A stretch of DNA of 64,000 nt from Nephrocerus scutellatus. Taxonomy: Eukaryota; Arthropoda; Insecta; Diptera; Pipunculidae. The position numbers and the translations under genes were made by a program. This document shows, in pieces, positions 43,448 to 54,696 of this stretch. Under the pieces are notes generated by a model. That model did no database searches. It was not told the DNA's origin and worked only from the letters and a program-made list of their open reading frames with translations. The stretch is taken from contig OX352763.1 of the NCBI GenBank assembly GCA_947095585.1, forward strand, positions 67,531,024 through 67,595,023, written 5' to 3'. Position 1 is the stretch's first letter. Each line of letters starts with the position of its first letter.

Positions 43448-45304
43448 TCAATTTTTAACGAGTCTCTCCGTAATGAAATTTACTTGAGAGCCTGAATCTA
43501 GCAGCGCTCTGCATTCGACGAATTCACCATTGTGAGATTCTAACTTGACCCGAGCCGTCCCCAACAAAACATATCCTAGACGTTGTTGACTAACGGTGCT
43601 AAGTGATAGAGCTTGATCGTGTCCCTGCGTCTTATTTTCCACTGAAGATGGGCCTGTTGTTTTAGTCGGGTTGATTCCTTTGAATTGTGTAGATGTTGTA
43701 TTGATTTTTTGGCTTGAATTCACGGCTTCCAAATGCACTAAAGTATTGTGTTTTTTAGAGCATTTGGTGCATGATCGTCTCGGGCAAGTTGTTGCTCGAT
43801 GTCCTTCCTTCAGGCAATTTATGCAGAGGTTATATTTTTTGAGCACATTTAGTCGTTGTGCGGGGGTTTTATCTAAAAATTCCTTGCAAGCGTAAAGTGC
43901 GTGATTTCCCTTGCAAACCAAGCATTCAGATGAACTCGCTGCCGCAACTAATGTCCTTAAAGGGTGGAGTCTTCGTCGATCCTCGATGTGCCGATCCTTG
44001 CCCAGAGCTTCCAGAGATTGAAATCGTTTCTCTAAAAAGTCCATCACTTGCTTTGTTGTTTGAAGTTCCTTTGGATTGTCGAGTGACTGCTCATATATGG
44101 TGTGCGTATCTCTGTCTAATATTTTCGTCAATACGTGGGTTAATATTGGATCCCATTCCTTAGTGGACACACCGAGATTTTCTAATCCCATGAGACACTC
44201 CTTAGTAACGTCGTGAAGATTTCTAATGGCGTTGGGTGGACTTTTCTCTGCAGCAGTACTTGGTTGAGTGAGTAATTTACTTATAAGTGCAGAAACCAAT
44301 AGTCTCGGATTAGCGTAACGATCTTCTAAGGTTTTCCAGGCCGCGACATAATGGCTGTCAGACGTTGAATAATGTCTGATTAGCCTTTCTGCCTCTCCAG
44401 TTAGGTTTGTTTTCAGATACCACATTTTTTGGCAATTTGCCATTGGTTGCATGTGGACCATTTGTTTAAAAAGATCGTGGAATTGTTGCCATTTGGAGTA
44501 ATCCCCATCAAACCTTGGCAATTCCATTTTCGGAAGTGGTAACGTGTGTGCAGCTGTTGTGCCTGTCCTAGGAGCACATTCCTGCAGTCTTGCAATTAAG
44601 GCTGTGACAACCCCTTCAACTTCTTCAGCCAAGATGAAATGTTCTTCTTCATCGTAGCCGTTAGCTACGTTGTCATCACTTAGCTCATAAATTGATGTAT
44701 GAAGTTCTTCAAGTTGAACCCAGTATTGTTCGATGGCTCTCAACTTATACTCCCAATGTGACCTTGTATGCTGTAGCTCTGGATTTAAAGTGAAGTCTAC
44801 ACCACTCAATACACGACGTAGCGACACCACTATGGCGTTGTGTCGCCGTATGATTCTGTTGATCTCATCTGTTGGTTGAGTCGTCATCGTGACGATATTT
44901 TTGTTTTCGGCATCGGATTGTTGCGGCCCTTGTTGCTCTTGGTTTCTTGTAATTTCCCCTTCCAATGTTGGTTTGACCTTCAATAGCACGGCTATCTTTT
45001 CCTCAAAATGCCCTTTGAATTTTCTGTAGTTTTCTAATACAGTGTCGTATACCTCATGAATAAAATAATCATGATTAGTCGGCACATCTGGTATGGACCT
45101 GATCTGGTTGTCGATTTCCTCGAACGCTTCCCAAGCTTCATTCAACCGTCGAAGCCTTTCTCGAAAATAACTTTCTTGAGTTTTCCTGTCGGCAGGATCC
45201 TTCTTGTAGTTGCTGATGATCTTGTTGAAACTTTCAGCATTACGTTCTTGCTGTTGAGCTAATTTTTCGATATCCATGATGATATCCCTCGATGACTGCT
45301 TCAA
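43448..45304 (-). CDS. gag: BEL Gag-protease
   Basis: The 618-codon frame starts at an ATG 245 bases inside the 5' LTR. It has an N-terminal helical region, the BEL Gag central domain (PKMELPRFDGDYSKWQQF, residues about 260-280), zinc-knuckle modules (CLVCKGNHALYAC and CINCLKEGHRATTCPRRSC, residues about 455-510) and the aspartic protease start (RALLDSGSQVNF) at its end. Gag forms the particle; the protease would process the polyprotein, but the frame ends soon after the active site, so it is truncated. It is the only full-length gag of the element. Confidence 0.88.
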   Translation of the reverse strand: MKQSSRDIIMDIEKLAQQQERNAESFNKIISNYKKDPADRKTQESYFRERLRRLNEAWEAFEEIDNQIRSIPDVPTNHDYFIHEVYDTVLENYRKFKGHFEEKIAVLLKVKPTLEGEITRNQEQQGPQQSDAENKNIVTMTTQPTDEINRIIRRHNAIVVSLRRVLSGVDFTLNPELQHTRSHWEYKLRAIEQYWVQLEELHTSIYELSDDNVANGYDEEEHFILAEEVEGVVTALIARLQECAPRTGTTAAHTLPLPKMELPRFDGDYSKWQQFHDLFKQMVHMQPMANCQKMWYLKTNLTGEAERLIRHYSTSDSHYVAAWKTLEDRYANPRLLVSALISKLLTQPSTAAEKSPPNAIRNLHDVTKECLMGLENLGVSTKEWDPILTHVLTKILDRDTHTIYEQSLDNPKELQTTKQVMDFLEKRFQSLEALGKDRHIEDRRRLHPLRTLVAAASSSECLVCKGNHALYACKEFLDKTPAQRLNVLKKYNLCINCLKEGHRATTCPRRSCTKCSKKHNTLVHLEAVNSSQKINTTSTQFKGINPTKTTGPSSVENKTQGHDQALSLSTVSQQRLGYVLLGTARVKLESHNGEFVECRALLDSGSQVNFITERLVKN

Positions 45305-45527
45305 TCTCGCTGACTTGTGTGTGTTTCTAACTAGATATTTTTCTTATGCAGCTATCGTTGGTACCAGTGTATAGCCCTGGTACACGCTTTTTTTGATGTA
45401 GTATGAATTAAAAAACGCGACGAATACTTTACCAGTGTTCAAAGCCCTGGCAAACGCTTGTCGCGTCCTAAATTGTGATCGCTCAGCAGTCACTCCTTAC
45501 CACTGGTGGGGGGAAGTGAATGCTGGG

Positions 45528-45545
45528 ATCACGTCGGGGTCACCA
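45528..45545 (-). other. BEL primer-binding site
   Basis: Minus strand TGGTGACCCCGACGTGAT starts two bases after the 5' LTR. It has the TGG expected for pairing with a tRNA CCA end and the sequence usual for BEL/Pao elements (tRNA-Arg-type, inferred). Confidence 0.75.
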
Positions 45546-45547
45546 AA

Positions 45548-46230
45548 TGTTAACGGTGGAACTATTTTGTTCCAACGACGGAATAGTCAAGGTGCATGTA
45601 CCTTGACTAATGATGTGGATATAACCGGTTCTTGTACCGATATATCTTAATATCCTATTAGTTAGCCGCCTTACCACTGGTGGGGGGATAGCTAACCAAA
45701 AATAAAATTGACAACAACCTTTTTTGATGATTAATAATTGAGTGATTTATTGTTCCCTAATACGGGAGTATTTATAAGGATAATATTGCCTACGTGGGCA
45801 TAAATAACGAAAATACAAACATAAAGGAAAACGGATTATTGCTTAATTAGCATTAATGCCAAGTACAAAAAATACAAAAATGATTCTACTTAGAACTTTA
45901 TAAAGGTAAATTATTGCCTAATTCGAATTAATTCCAAAAATAAAAATACTGCAATAATATGCAGTCAGTTTGCACACGCAGTGACTGACACAAAAAAAAA
46001 TAGTTCGAATTGCTGATAAGCGAAACATATTCCCATTGCTGCACCTATTTGTTTTTTACCTTGAGTTCAAGGTGAGCTGTAATAAGTCTGGGATCATGTT
46101 TCGCTCAGCCGGAATTCGAAACTTTGGCTTCGTGCATGTTGGATTCATTCGCATGCCTGATGAATTTGCATTATGAATTTTATTATGAAAATGAATCCAA
46201 CATGCACAAACACATTTCTGTTCTTGAACA
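45548..46230 (-). repeat. BEL 5' LTR
   Basis: 683 bp, matching 31246-31928 almost completely. It ends exactly at the ACAGC target duplication. Confidence 0.93.
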
Positions 46231-46235
46231 ACAGC

Positions 46236-47491
46236 ATTCTGCATATTTTTCATGTAATAACTGTTAACGTGTCCTAATCTACGGTGCCAGACTTCTGGAG
46301 ACTCCACAACTGCAGCCATTAAATAAGTGGGTGTATTCCATTTACAAGTGAAGCAGTAGCTACTAAAATATTCTTCTTGTTAAAGATTTCACACCCGTCG
46401 CTAGTAAAGGACACTTTGTTCCCTTGTCTTATTAATTGACTTACTGACAAGAGATTCGTAGTCAGACTAGGAACACAAAGCACGTTTTCAACCATAACCT
46501 CAAATTCAGACTTTCCAGTTGAAGTAGTAATTTTTACATTTCCACAACACAATACGGGCACTTTATTTTGATCAGCGACCATAATTTACTTCGTAAAACC
46601 GGAATAACACGCGTTGACCACCCAATGTTGATTTGTCGTTAAATGTGAACTCGCTCCTGAGTCGATATACCAGTCACTATTATGAAAGTTACCATTGAAA
46701 AACACGGCACTAAATGCATTAGTGTATTTTTGTTTTTCATGCACATTCTTTGCAGATATTTCTGTATTACCGCATTGATTGCGATAGTGGCCATACTGTT
46801 TACATCGAAAACATTTGACGTTTCGTTTCTCTTTGATAGGCGTCATCTTTTGTGCACTATCTACGCCATCTTTTCCAATCATATACTTATTAGATTTCTT
46901 TTGTTGGTAACGGAAACATGGTAATGCATTGTTGACTTCATTAGCCTCCGGATCCATGTCAATCAATTTTGACTTAATGGCGTCTGTCGTGATACACATA
47001 CCAGAATGTTCGATGGCCATTATCATGGGCATATACTTTTCAGATAATCCAGCCAGCATGATAGAACCAATCCACTCATCACTAATATTGAAACCTGTGC
47101 CAGACAGTTTCTGACCCGCTTCAACGATCTGAGTTACATATGACGTCATCGATGTGCAGTTTTCAAGTCGAATGGATATTAAATTTCTTAGTAGGCTAAT
47201 TTTTCTTGTAAACCCTGAGTCATCAAACAGAGTTTTTAATTTTTCCCACAACTCTTTTGATGTACTCACGTTCTTGATATGCACGTAGATAGACGGGTCT
47301 ATTGTCAAAATCAGTTTTGCTCTTGTTTTCGCATCATCTGCAGCTTCTGGGTCAGTTCCTGGCTCTGGTTTTATACATTTGACCATGCCTTCTAACACTA
47401 GAAAATTCTCTGCGGCGAAACACCAATCACTATAATTTTCGCGACCCTTTAACTTAGGCACGCTTACCAAATAGCTTGAGCTACTAGCCAT
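46236..47491 (-). pseudogene. gag: copia gag, protease and pre-integrase part
   Basis: The first 301 codons (47491-46586) hold the copia Gag (WEKLKTLFDDSGF), one zinc knuckle (CFRCKQYGHYRNQC, near residue 230) and the protease active site WYIDSGASSHLT. A TAA at 46588-46586 interrupts the frame, which continues unshifted (VLCVPSLTTNLLSVSQLI, protease end) to a stop at 46319. A one-base shift then leads to VWHRRLGHVNSYY, the HHCC-type pre-integrase block. BEL inserted just after it. Gag would form the particle and protease would mature it. The ATG at 47491 follows the primer site by about 140 bases, as in copia. Confidence 0.92.
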
Positions 47492-47630
47492 GACGGAAAA
47501 TTATTTTTGAAAAATTGTTTAACTTTTGTATACGCACGGTTCTTCACTGCAAAATTCCAATCACACACCATACAAATTTATTGTCTATCTTGATGATAAT
47601 CCTGACAAAAATTAATGCGACAGAAAAGCG

Positions 47631-47645
47631 ACTGGGCCCATAACC
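47631..47645 (-). other. copia primer-binding site
   Basis: Minus strand GGTTATGGGCCCAGT lies directly after the 5' LTR. It is the copia-type site that pairs with an internal part of initiator tRNA-Met rather than with the CCA end. Confidence 0.85.
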
Positions 47646-47799
47646 TGAAATAAAACAACGTGTTTAATGCGCAGCTGAATGTACAAGACTAAGTTTATTT
47701 CATTTGTCATTCCTTTTAAGTATGTATGCATAGATAGAGTTCTGTTTACACAATGCATGTGTCAGGCTCATACATAGGATTATTTTGATATTTACAACA
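47646..47799 (-). repeat. copia 5' LTR
   Basis: 154 bp; I saw no difference from 28421-28574. AAGAA follows at 47800-47804. Confidence 0.93.
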
Positions 47800-47804
47800 A
47801 AGAA

Positions 47805-50429
47805 CCCCTAAACACATTAACTGGCAAGTCTTTCAAGATACACTCCAAGCTAACCTAACAGGCTTCAGTATAATTGCAGAATTATACAGCACTGCAAACG
47901 ACCTTACCGAGGCAATCATAAATGCCTACCATACAAGCTGCCCCACAGTACGAGTCAAAGGCACGAGAGATGTTCCATGGTGGAACCACGATCTCGAGGC
48001 CAAAAGAAGAGAGGACAGAAAACTTTTCAACAAGGCTAAACGGTCAAACAACTGGACGGCCTATCGAACCTCCCTTACTAGATATAACGCTGCACTAAGA
48101 AATAGCAAAAGGAACAGTTAGAGAGAATTTTGCGAAAGTATTGACAAACTACCAACAGCATGTCGACTACACAAAGCTCTCTCTCTCAACCATAAAAATC
48201 CATTCGGATCAGTCAAAAAACCAAACGGTGAATTGACATCCAACAGACTAGAAACTCTTGACTGCCTAATAAAAAGTCATTTCCCCAACTGCAGAATACT
48301 TGGCAACCAAGAAGAAAACGAGAACATTAACACAAACCTTTACCTTACCCCCGCGGAAGCATACAGACGCTCAAAAAAAATAAAATAAAATAAAATCTTC
48401 ACCACTGATGGAATTCGATGGGCAGTAAATTCCTTCGGCCCATACAAATCCCCAGGAGGAGACGGAATATACCCGATACTCCTACAACGCGGCTTGCACC
48501 TATTAGAATCTCTACTCGTAAAACACTATAAATCCAGCTATAGCCTAGAATATGAACCAAGGTGCTGGAGAGATGTACGAGTGATTTTCTTACCAAAGGT
48601 AGGAAAGAAATCCTCCGAGGATACAAGGTCATACAGGCCCATCAGCCTTAAATCATTTATTCTCAAATCCATGGAAAAAATCTTAGGTCACTACATAAGA
48701 TCTAATATACTCCAATCAAATCCACTTAACCCCAGCCAACACGTATATCAAGCTGGGAAATCAATAGAAACAGCACTCCACGAGCTGACCACTGAAATCG
48801 AAGATACACTCCGAAGCAAAGAGATGTTACTATGCACCTTCATCGACATCTAAGGCTCTTTCGACAACACTAACTTCGAAGTAATTCAAGCACAAGCTAG
48901 AACAAGGAGAATAGATTCCTCTATCATATGTTGGGTCATGTGCATGCTAAGGGGTAGGAAAATTCGGGCCTCATTTGGAGACGAAACCATCACAATAGCG
49001 GCAACAAGAGGCTGCCCACAAGGAGGCGTTTTATCACCACTCTTGTGGCTACTGGTGATGGATCAGCTCGACAGGCTTAAGAAAACTCTTATTACAAATA
49101 TTGGCTATGCGGATGATCTTGTCCTTTTGGTTCGAGGCAAATTCGAAAGGATGATAACAGAGCGCATGCAATTAGCTCTCAAAATAGTAAACGAATGGTG
49201 CCGGGAGGTAGACCTAAGTGTCAACCCAGATAAAATCGTATGCACCGTTTTCACAAAAAGAAAGAGAACAACTCTTCCCGCCCTAAGATTCCAAGGTAAA
49301 ATACTCCAAATAATGCCTGAAGCAAAATACTAATGTTTGACCAAAAACTAAAATGGAACTCCCACATATCATACATCACCAACAAAGCTAACAAAGCTTA
49401 CTTCACTTGCCAACGCATGTTCAGTAAAACGTGGGGAGCAAACCCGCAAGTTACTCTATGGCTATACCAAAGCATTATCAGGCCCAGGCTCACTTACGCA
49501 GCCCTGATATGGTGGCCAAAAACAGAGCAGTGGAAAACACGCTCAAAACTCAGTAAAATTCAAAGATTAATATGTCTTAATGCAACAGGAGCCATCAAGT
49601 CTTGCCCAACAGCAGCACTAGATAAAATACTAGGACTCACACCTCTTCACTTACACATCCAAAGTGAAGCGGGAGCAAGAGCCATTTCAGTCAAGGTAAC
49701 CAACCAACTCAAAGTCAATATACCAGGACATACAAGCATCATCGCAAAAATCAATTTGGGAAGCGAATTCGTCCTCCAATCAGACTCAATGATAAAAACA
49801 ACTAATATCCAAAGGAACTTCTCAGTAAAAGTACCGGACCATAATCAAGTTGAAAAAATCATAAATAACCTCCCAAATCATGCATCTATCCACCTAAACG
49901 AACTAGCAAAAACCAACAAGGTCAACCTGATGTGGTCCCCAGGCCATTCAGGCATTTATGGGAACGAGACAGCAGACCTCTGCGCAAAACAGGCGCGGAA
50001 GTGACCTTCACGGGCCCCGAGCCAAGCATTGCCTTCAGCAAAAGCAACCTCAAAAATAAGATAAAAGAGTGGGCAAACAACGCCATCGAGGCTGAATGGG
50101 AATCATCAACTACGATGAAACAAACCAAAAAGCTTCTCAAATACAACATCAAAAATATAAACAAAGCAATCAAGCTAAACCGACAAACGCTGAGATCCCT
50201 TGTCTGGTACATGACAGGACATGGTCCATTTAATGGCCACTTAACAAAAACGGGAAAATCTCAGACAGATCGCTGCCGCTTTTGCGGCGAGGAGAGGAGG
50301 AGACGCCAGAACACATACTATTTATATGTAATGCCCTCACCCGGAAAAGACTTTGATACCTCAAGGCTCACACAGTTCTATGGCAGAATGCCAGACCTAT
50401 CGACCTGGCGGATATATTGGCATTTATAA
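47805..50429 (+). pseudogene. LOA ORF2: RT, RNase H remnant and C-terminal zinc motif
   Basis: From 47805 the linker (INWQVFQDTLQ, VPWWNHDLEAKRRE) and RT follow: FGPYKSPGGDGIYP, VIFLPKVGKKS, YRPISLKSFILKSME, a degraded first catalytic block (FIDI then TAA at 48851, then SFDNT), GCPQGGVLSPLLW, and GYADDLVLL with the catalytic Asp pair (about 49110). A TAA at 49331 precedes the thumb (LKWNSHISYI). Only the end of RNase H remains (WSPGHSGIYGNETAD, about 49932-49980). After a frame shift the protein ends with CRFCGEE and later His/Cys, a zinc-finger-like tail. At least four stops or shifts disable it. Confidence 0.85.
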
Positions 50430-50521
50430 AAGGACTAGGCCACCACATAATGTGGTAGACATCTGGGACGCACAATAGACCTTAAGGTCGCAGTGCACAA
50501 GGCTTTTCAGCCCACCAACAA

Positions 50522-50545
50522 TAACATAACATAACATAACATATA
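50522..50545 (+). repeat. LOA 3' tail of ACATA repeats
   Basis: AATAACATAACATAACATAACATA ends the LINE. Short tandem tails instead of poly-A are usual for LOA/I-type elements. Confidence 0.75.
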
Positions 50546-50708
50546 TTATTTTCACACGCCCATAGACGAAAGTGACTGTTTCATACACTATAACTTCTAC
50601 ATTAGCCTTTACGCACTCTGGTGATTTAACATATAAAATACTTTTGTTATTTGCTGCAGTCGCAGCGAACACACATTTACAGAGTAATTTTGCATTGCAC
50701 ATAACCGG

Positions 50709-51481
50709 TGTTCGGTCAACAACCGTTGACCTTGATTTAATGCATTTAAAGTGTTGCCACTAGCAACACACACACTAAAAGAGGACGCGCCGCATTCCAC
50801 ACCACCAGTCGTATAAAGTCGCACTACATTCCGTCTGCATACGGTTCGTATTGCACTTACTTTGTTGCCTACATACTGGTACACACGACCACGTTATATA
50901 TTATTATTTCGCTGACGACGCACACTGCAACGAATTATTGCTTTTGCGGCAATGTGTGTGGGCACCCGATACCTCGCTCCGTTGCGATGTAGTCTAATGG
51001 CATATTTGCTAAGGCAAATAAATACAGCAACGACGAGCAGCAACTCAGTAAATACATCGAAATGTCATATCTCACGCGGATAATTATCGCAGTTGCGGGC
51101 GTAGGCACTTTCATTATTGTGTATAGCTGGATATCCAAGGCATGGGCTTGGTATCAACTACTCGCCGCTTTACATGTCTGGAGTTTGTGATGACGCAGCA
51201 GCATGTGGTCGCAGGCGATGATGGTGGTGGAATGACTCGCATGGCGAGGCGAGCTTTCCTGCAGCATTTGGCTGCAACAACAAAAGCAGTCTTTTCCTTC
51301 GACTTAGACCCAACGGCTCAGCAGCAGCTCGTGGCAGCGTGTATTCGGATTGCTTGAAACCAGGAATAATTGTACAAAATAAATCTTAGCTTAGTAAAAA
51401 TAAAATAGTAAGTAAACGCAAATTACATTTTCGTGTTATTATTTTGAACACACCTTGACCTTCGGAACCAAATCTCCGACA
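50709..51481 (+). repeat. 5' LTR of the second BEL/Pao element
   Basis: TGTTCGG...CCGACA, 773 bp, confirmed by the matching start at 54394. TGTTCGGTCAACAACCGTTG forms an inverted pair at the start (GGTCAAC/GTTGACC-like). AATAAA occurs at about 51379. Downstream TGGTGTCTCCTGTGCGG (from 51484) is the presumed primer site. Confidence 0.85.
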
Positions 51482-51829
51482 TTTTGGTGTCTCCTGTGCG
51501 GATTGATTATTAAAAAACAGTTAAATTTGTGCTTGTGTGGACACGCTTGTCCAACGGTTTTTTATTCGTGGTTTTTGGTTTTGTGCGTTTTCTAGAAAAA
51601 CCAAATTAAATTACCACTGCATCGTTCAGTGGAACAAAAAGGGTAATTTCGGGTTATGTGTACGTGCGGCCACAGTTGGTTTACATCATATTATTTATTT
51701 TTGGCAACGCTCATTGCCTTCGCGTCTTTGTCAATAACCCTTTGCCTTTGGGTTACTGTGACCCGAGTTCACCTGCTCCTTCGTACTTCGTGCAGTGCGT
51801 GATTTGTGTTTGACATGGCCGATTGAAAT

Positions 51830-52690
51830 CGACGTACTTCCACATGCACCGCCATTAAGCGGGTGCACGACTGCATCGTCAATATGGTCGTGACGGATAT
51901 GGATGAGGTCCAAATCCGCATAGAACAGCGTGCGAAAGAAGCGCATTACGCACGCTTCCTGGTAGCACACATGGCACTGGTGAGCGATGCAACATCTGAG
52001 GGCCTTCCGGTTCACGATGATCTGCTGGCAGTCGTGAACGAGCAGTTCAACAACGTCATGGTGGACTTTGACAGACGCCAAACCGCTCTGCAATATATGG
52101 CGAAAATTGGGCCGGTTTCTTCACCACAGCATCACAGCACAACCGCGCCAAAGGTGGAATGAAGGTGGAGTCGGTGCAAATCCCGACATTCGATGGCCAC
52201 CTACACAATTGGTTAGCGTTCAAAGATGCATTTGAAAATCTAGTTCACCACACAGAGCTGACACCCGCCTACAAATTCCAGAATCTTAGTGCCGCAGTCC
52301 TGCCGTAAGCCTGGTTGGCAATATCTCCTCCGGCGGCTACGGAGAGCTCTGGAGTGAGCTCAAAGAGAGGTTCGACAACCCACGCCTGCTATGCGAGACC
52401 CATGTTTCTCAGTTCCTTAATCTGAAGGCAGCCCAAGACGAATGTTCAAGTGCCCTGCTACGGGTCGTGGATACCGTGCAAGAATCACTCCGTGCACTAC
52501 GAGTGATGAGACAACCAGTGTCCAGTTGGGACGATTTTACAGTCCCGACTGTTGTGTCTTGTTTGCCGAAGGTGACCCAGCAAGGTTGGTGCATACATTG
52601 CCCAGCCAAAGAGATACCCACTCTCACCAGCCTGCTCGAGTTCTTGACCCATCGGGCCCACAGTTTAACGACAGAGATCTAGCTCCCTTC
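51830..52690 (+). pseudogene. gag: BEL/Pao gag remnant
   Basis: An N-terminal helical stretch (51884-52159, TDMDEVQIRIEQRAKE) is followed in another frame by VQIPTFDGHLHNWLAFKDAF (about 52175-52230), the BEL Gag central domain block. Frame changes and a stop at about 52305 break what follows; the segment to 52690 still shows Gag-like composition (LLRVVDTVQESLRALRVM). The zinc knuckles cannot be seen. Gag would form the particle. Confidence 0.7.
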
Positions 52691-52919
52691 TAAATCTGGT
52701 CGGCAACAGGCAGGTGGGTCGGAACGTCAGCCAGACCAACACGAAGCAGAAGGCCCACAGAGCCCGCCTGTTCACCAATGGACTTCGGTTAGGTTGACTT
52801 CGGTCCAGCAGCCCTGGCGCAAGCTGTACCACCCATCTGCTCGCTCCACAGCCAGGTGACGGAAGAGTCGCCTTTGGAGCCCACTCTGGAACACACTCTG
52901 GAGGAGCTCGTCAGGAACT

Positions 52920-53720
52920 TCTGAAAGTAGGGGGAGGTACCTGCAGACAATTCAAGAGAAGATGGGTGCAGCCGACACTACTCCCTGACGCACTCCCGCA
53001 CATTGGAAGGCAGATACATGGTCCAAATCCCCTTCCGACACGACGCACCAGCACTAGGTAGCTCCTACCGAGCTGCACTGCGAAAATTCTACTTTCTGGA
53101 GCGGCGTCTCCAGAGCAACCCAGATCTTAGAGAGAAGTACATCGCCTTCATGCCCGAATATGAAGACCTTGGACACGTGGAACGGGTTGGTCAACATGGC
53201 GACCACGCCCACTGCTACTACATTCCACACCAACTAGCAAATTCCGCGAGGTGTTCAACGCATCTGCACGTACCACTACTGGAGTCTCACTCAATGATTC
53301 TCTGGCGAGAATCACCATCAGACGAGCTGGCCGTATTCGGCTTGACGACGGTTACATACGGTATGGCATCCAGTCCATACACTTCTGTGCAATCCATGAT
53401 GCAGTGCGCACAGGACAATCAACAGCTGATCCCAGATCCAGCACGCTCCCGAGCGGCCTGAGAGACGATTGAAAAGGCCTTTTACGTGGATGACCTCCTT
53501 ACCAGCTGCAACAGCATTTTCGAAGCAGTCGATCTGGCTGCCGATTTCAACACTGTCCTCATAGCGGGACACTTCAAATTGCGCAAATGGAACTCCAACA
53601 GCACACAGGTAATTTCCATGGTGACTTACGAGACTTCCTCTTCTCCCTTTTCCACAGAGCTTGTCATAGAATGCCCACCGGCAACGGTACTTGGCTTACG
53701 TTGAGACCCAGCTGCTGACG
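52920..53720 (+). pseudogene. pol: BEL/Pao reverse transcriptase remnant
   Basis: GRYMVQIPFRHDAPALG, LRKFYFLERRL, HCYYIPHQ, then in changing frames VFNASARTTTGVSLND, LTTVTYGMASSPYTS and KAFYVDDLLTSC give the Pao-type RT blocks in order, including the catalytic YVDD (about 53485). The first catalytic Asp block and other segments are deleted. Stops include a TGA at 53459. Confidence 0.8.
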
Positions 53721-54305
53721 AGCTCTTCTTCTTGATGGAAATGGAACCGCTGGCGCCCTCCCCTACGAAGAGGTGGATTCTGAGCGAGGTGGCGCAACTT
53801 TTCGATTCTACTGGGCTCCTTGCTCGGGTCGTCATCACCGGAAAGATATTCTTCCAAACGCTGTGATCAGTAGGCATCACTTGGGATGCCCCACCTCCCC
53901 CAGAGCTGCTCACCACCTGGCCATCATTCAGCAACGGGCTGCAGGCCCTCAACTAAGTCAAGATACCTCGATGGCTCGGCATGCATAGTCATCATGTGAC
54001 GATACATGGGTTTTGCGTGGCATGGCGAGGCGTGCCTCAATTTATGTCCGCTGGTCCATTTCCACAACGACTCAGAGGACAAATTGGCACTTGCTCCGGG
54101 TGACTTCCTCATCGGTGCCCCCCTCATCACCGTACCTCCTGCCTCAAACGTACCTCCTGCCTCAAACTCATTGGAAGCTCGGTCGAGTCATTGCCGTGCA
54201 CCCGGGCAGTGACGGATTAGCCCGCAATACTACTCTACGCACCAGTTATGGCGAGTGCCGCCGGATGGTCCAGAAACTTTGCCGCCTCTTGGAGACATCA
54301 TTATG
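53721..54305 (+). pseudogene. pol: BEL/Pao pol 3' remnant without integrase core
   Basis: RKWILSEVAQLFDSTGLL-like sequence (about 53770-53825) is the post-RT Pao region. Integrase D and E blocks are missing. LALAPGDFLIGAPLI (about 54086-54130) and LGRVIAVHPGSDGLARN (about 54180-54230) match the integrase C-terminal region of BEL elements. A three-fold CCTCCTGCCTCAAACGTA-like repeat (54133-54170) disturbs it. Confidence 0.7.
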
Positions 54306-54393
54306 AACAGACCACGAGATGTTTTTATGATCTTGACCTTACTGGGAGCACTTCATGCACACATTTCGAACCAGAGGGTTCAACCGGGCAGGA

Positions 54394-54572
54394 TGTTCGG
54401 TCAACAACCGTTGACCTTTATTCAATGCAATCAAAGTATTGCCACTAGCAACACATACAATAAATGTGGACTGCTGACGCGCCGCATTCCACACCACCAG
54501 TCGTACAAAGTCGCACTACATTCCGTCTGCATACGGTTCGTATTGCACCTACTTTGTTACCTATATACTGGT
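54394..54572 (+). repeat. Truncated 3' LTR of the second BEL/Pao element
   Basis: It starts TGTTCGGTCAACAACCGTTG directly after a purine-rich GGGCAGGA and follows 50709-50880 with substitutions and small indels, then breaks off. Confidence 0.85.
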
Positions 54573-54696
54573 CATGCCTTGCCGCCTCCGCAGCCGCTGT
54601 GGTGCGCTCCGATTGGTTTAATTTTTTTTTTTTTAAAAAACATTTACGCACCACAAGCGTTTAAAAGACAAAAATTTATTCATGGATTCTGAATCA
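54573..54696. other. Short unassigned junction
   Basis: T-run and A-run (about 54620-54642) between the truncated LTR and the LINE 3' end. No gene. Confidence 0.3.

Larger units (their letters stand above)
31246..46230 (-). mobile_element. BEL/Pao (roo-like) element with Env and an internal 5,990-bp tandem duplication
   Basis: Two 683-bp LTRs bound the element, and ACAGC occurs on both sides (31241-31245 and 46231-46235) within copia. Gag, protease, RT, RNase H, integrase and an Env-like region follow in BEL/Pao order on the minus strand. Segment 31688-37677 is repeated as 37678-43667, so the element is 14,985 bp instead of about 9.0 kb. Only two base differences between the copies were noticed (34790/40780 and 37442/43432). 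LTRs are also nearly identical, so insertion and duplication look young. Confidence 0.93.
28421..47799 (-). mobile_element. copia element (Ty1/copia), interrupted by BEL
   Basis: Two 154-bp LTRs (28421-28574 and 47646-47799) appear identical and are flanked by AAGAA on both sides (28416-28420 and 47800-47804). The primer site has the copia-type GGTTATGGGCCCAGTC sequence, and integrase precedes RT. Excluding the BEL insertion and its duplicated target, the element is about 4.4 kb. It is damaged by an in-frame stop, a frameshift and an integrase active-site change. Confidence 0.95.
27191..50545 (+). mobile_element. LOA-type non-LTR retrotransposon split by copia
   Basis: ORF1 end and endonuclease (27191-28420) and RT, RNase H remnant and 3' tail (47805-50545) belong to one LINE, separated by a 19.4-kb copia insertion with AAGAA on both sides. 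The C-terminal RNase H block, a CCHC-like end and an ACATA-repeat tail (AACATAACATAACAT, about 50522-50545) fit the LOA group of the I/R1 lineage. The 5' end is probably truncated near 27190. Stops and frameshifts inactivate it. Confidence 0.78.
50709..54572 (+). mobile_element. Second BEL/Pao element, heavily deleted
   Basis: A 773-bp 5' LTR, a primer site and remnants of Gag, RT and the integrase C-terminal region are followed by the first 179 bases of a 3' LTR. The coding scraps read like the BEL/Pao proteins at 31954-45304 but are clearly diverged from them. The integrase core is absent and all frames are broken. The 3' LTR is truncated after TACTGGT. Confidence 0.85.

Noticed and set aside
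50900..51360. Short plus-strand frames in 50900-51360
   Set aside because: They lie within the 5' LTR of the second BEL element; no protein feature was seen.
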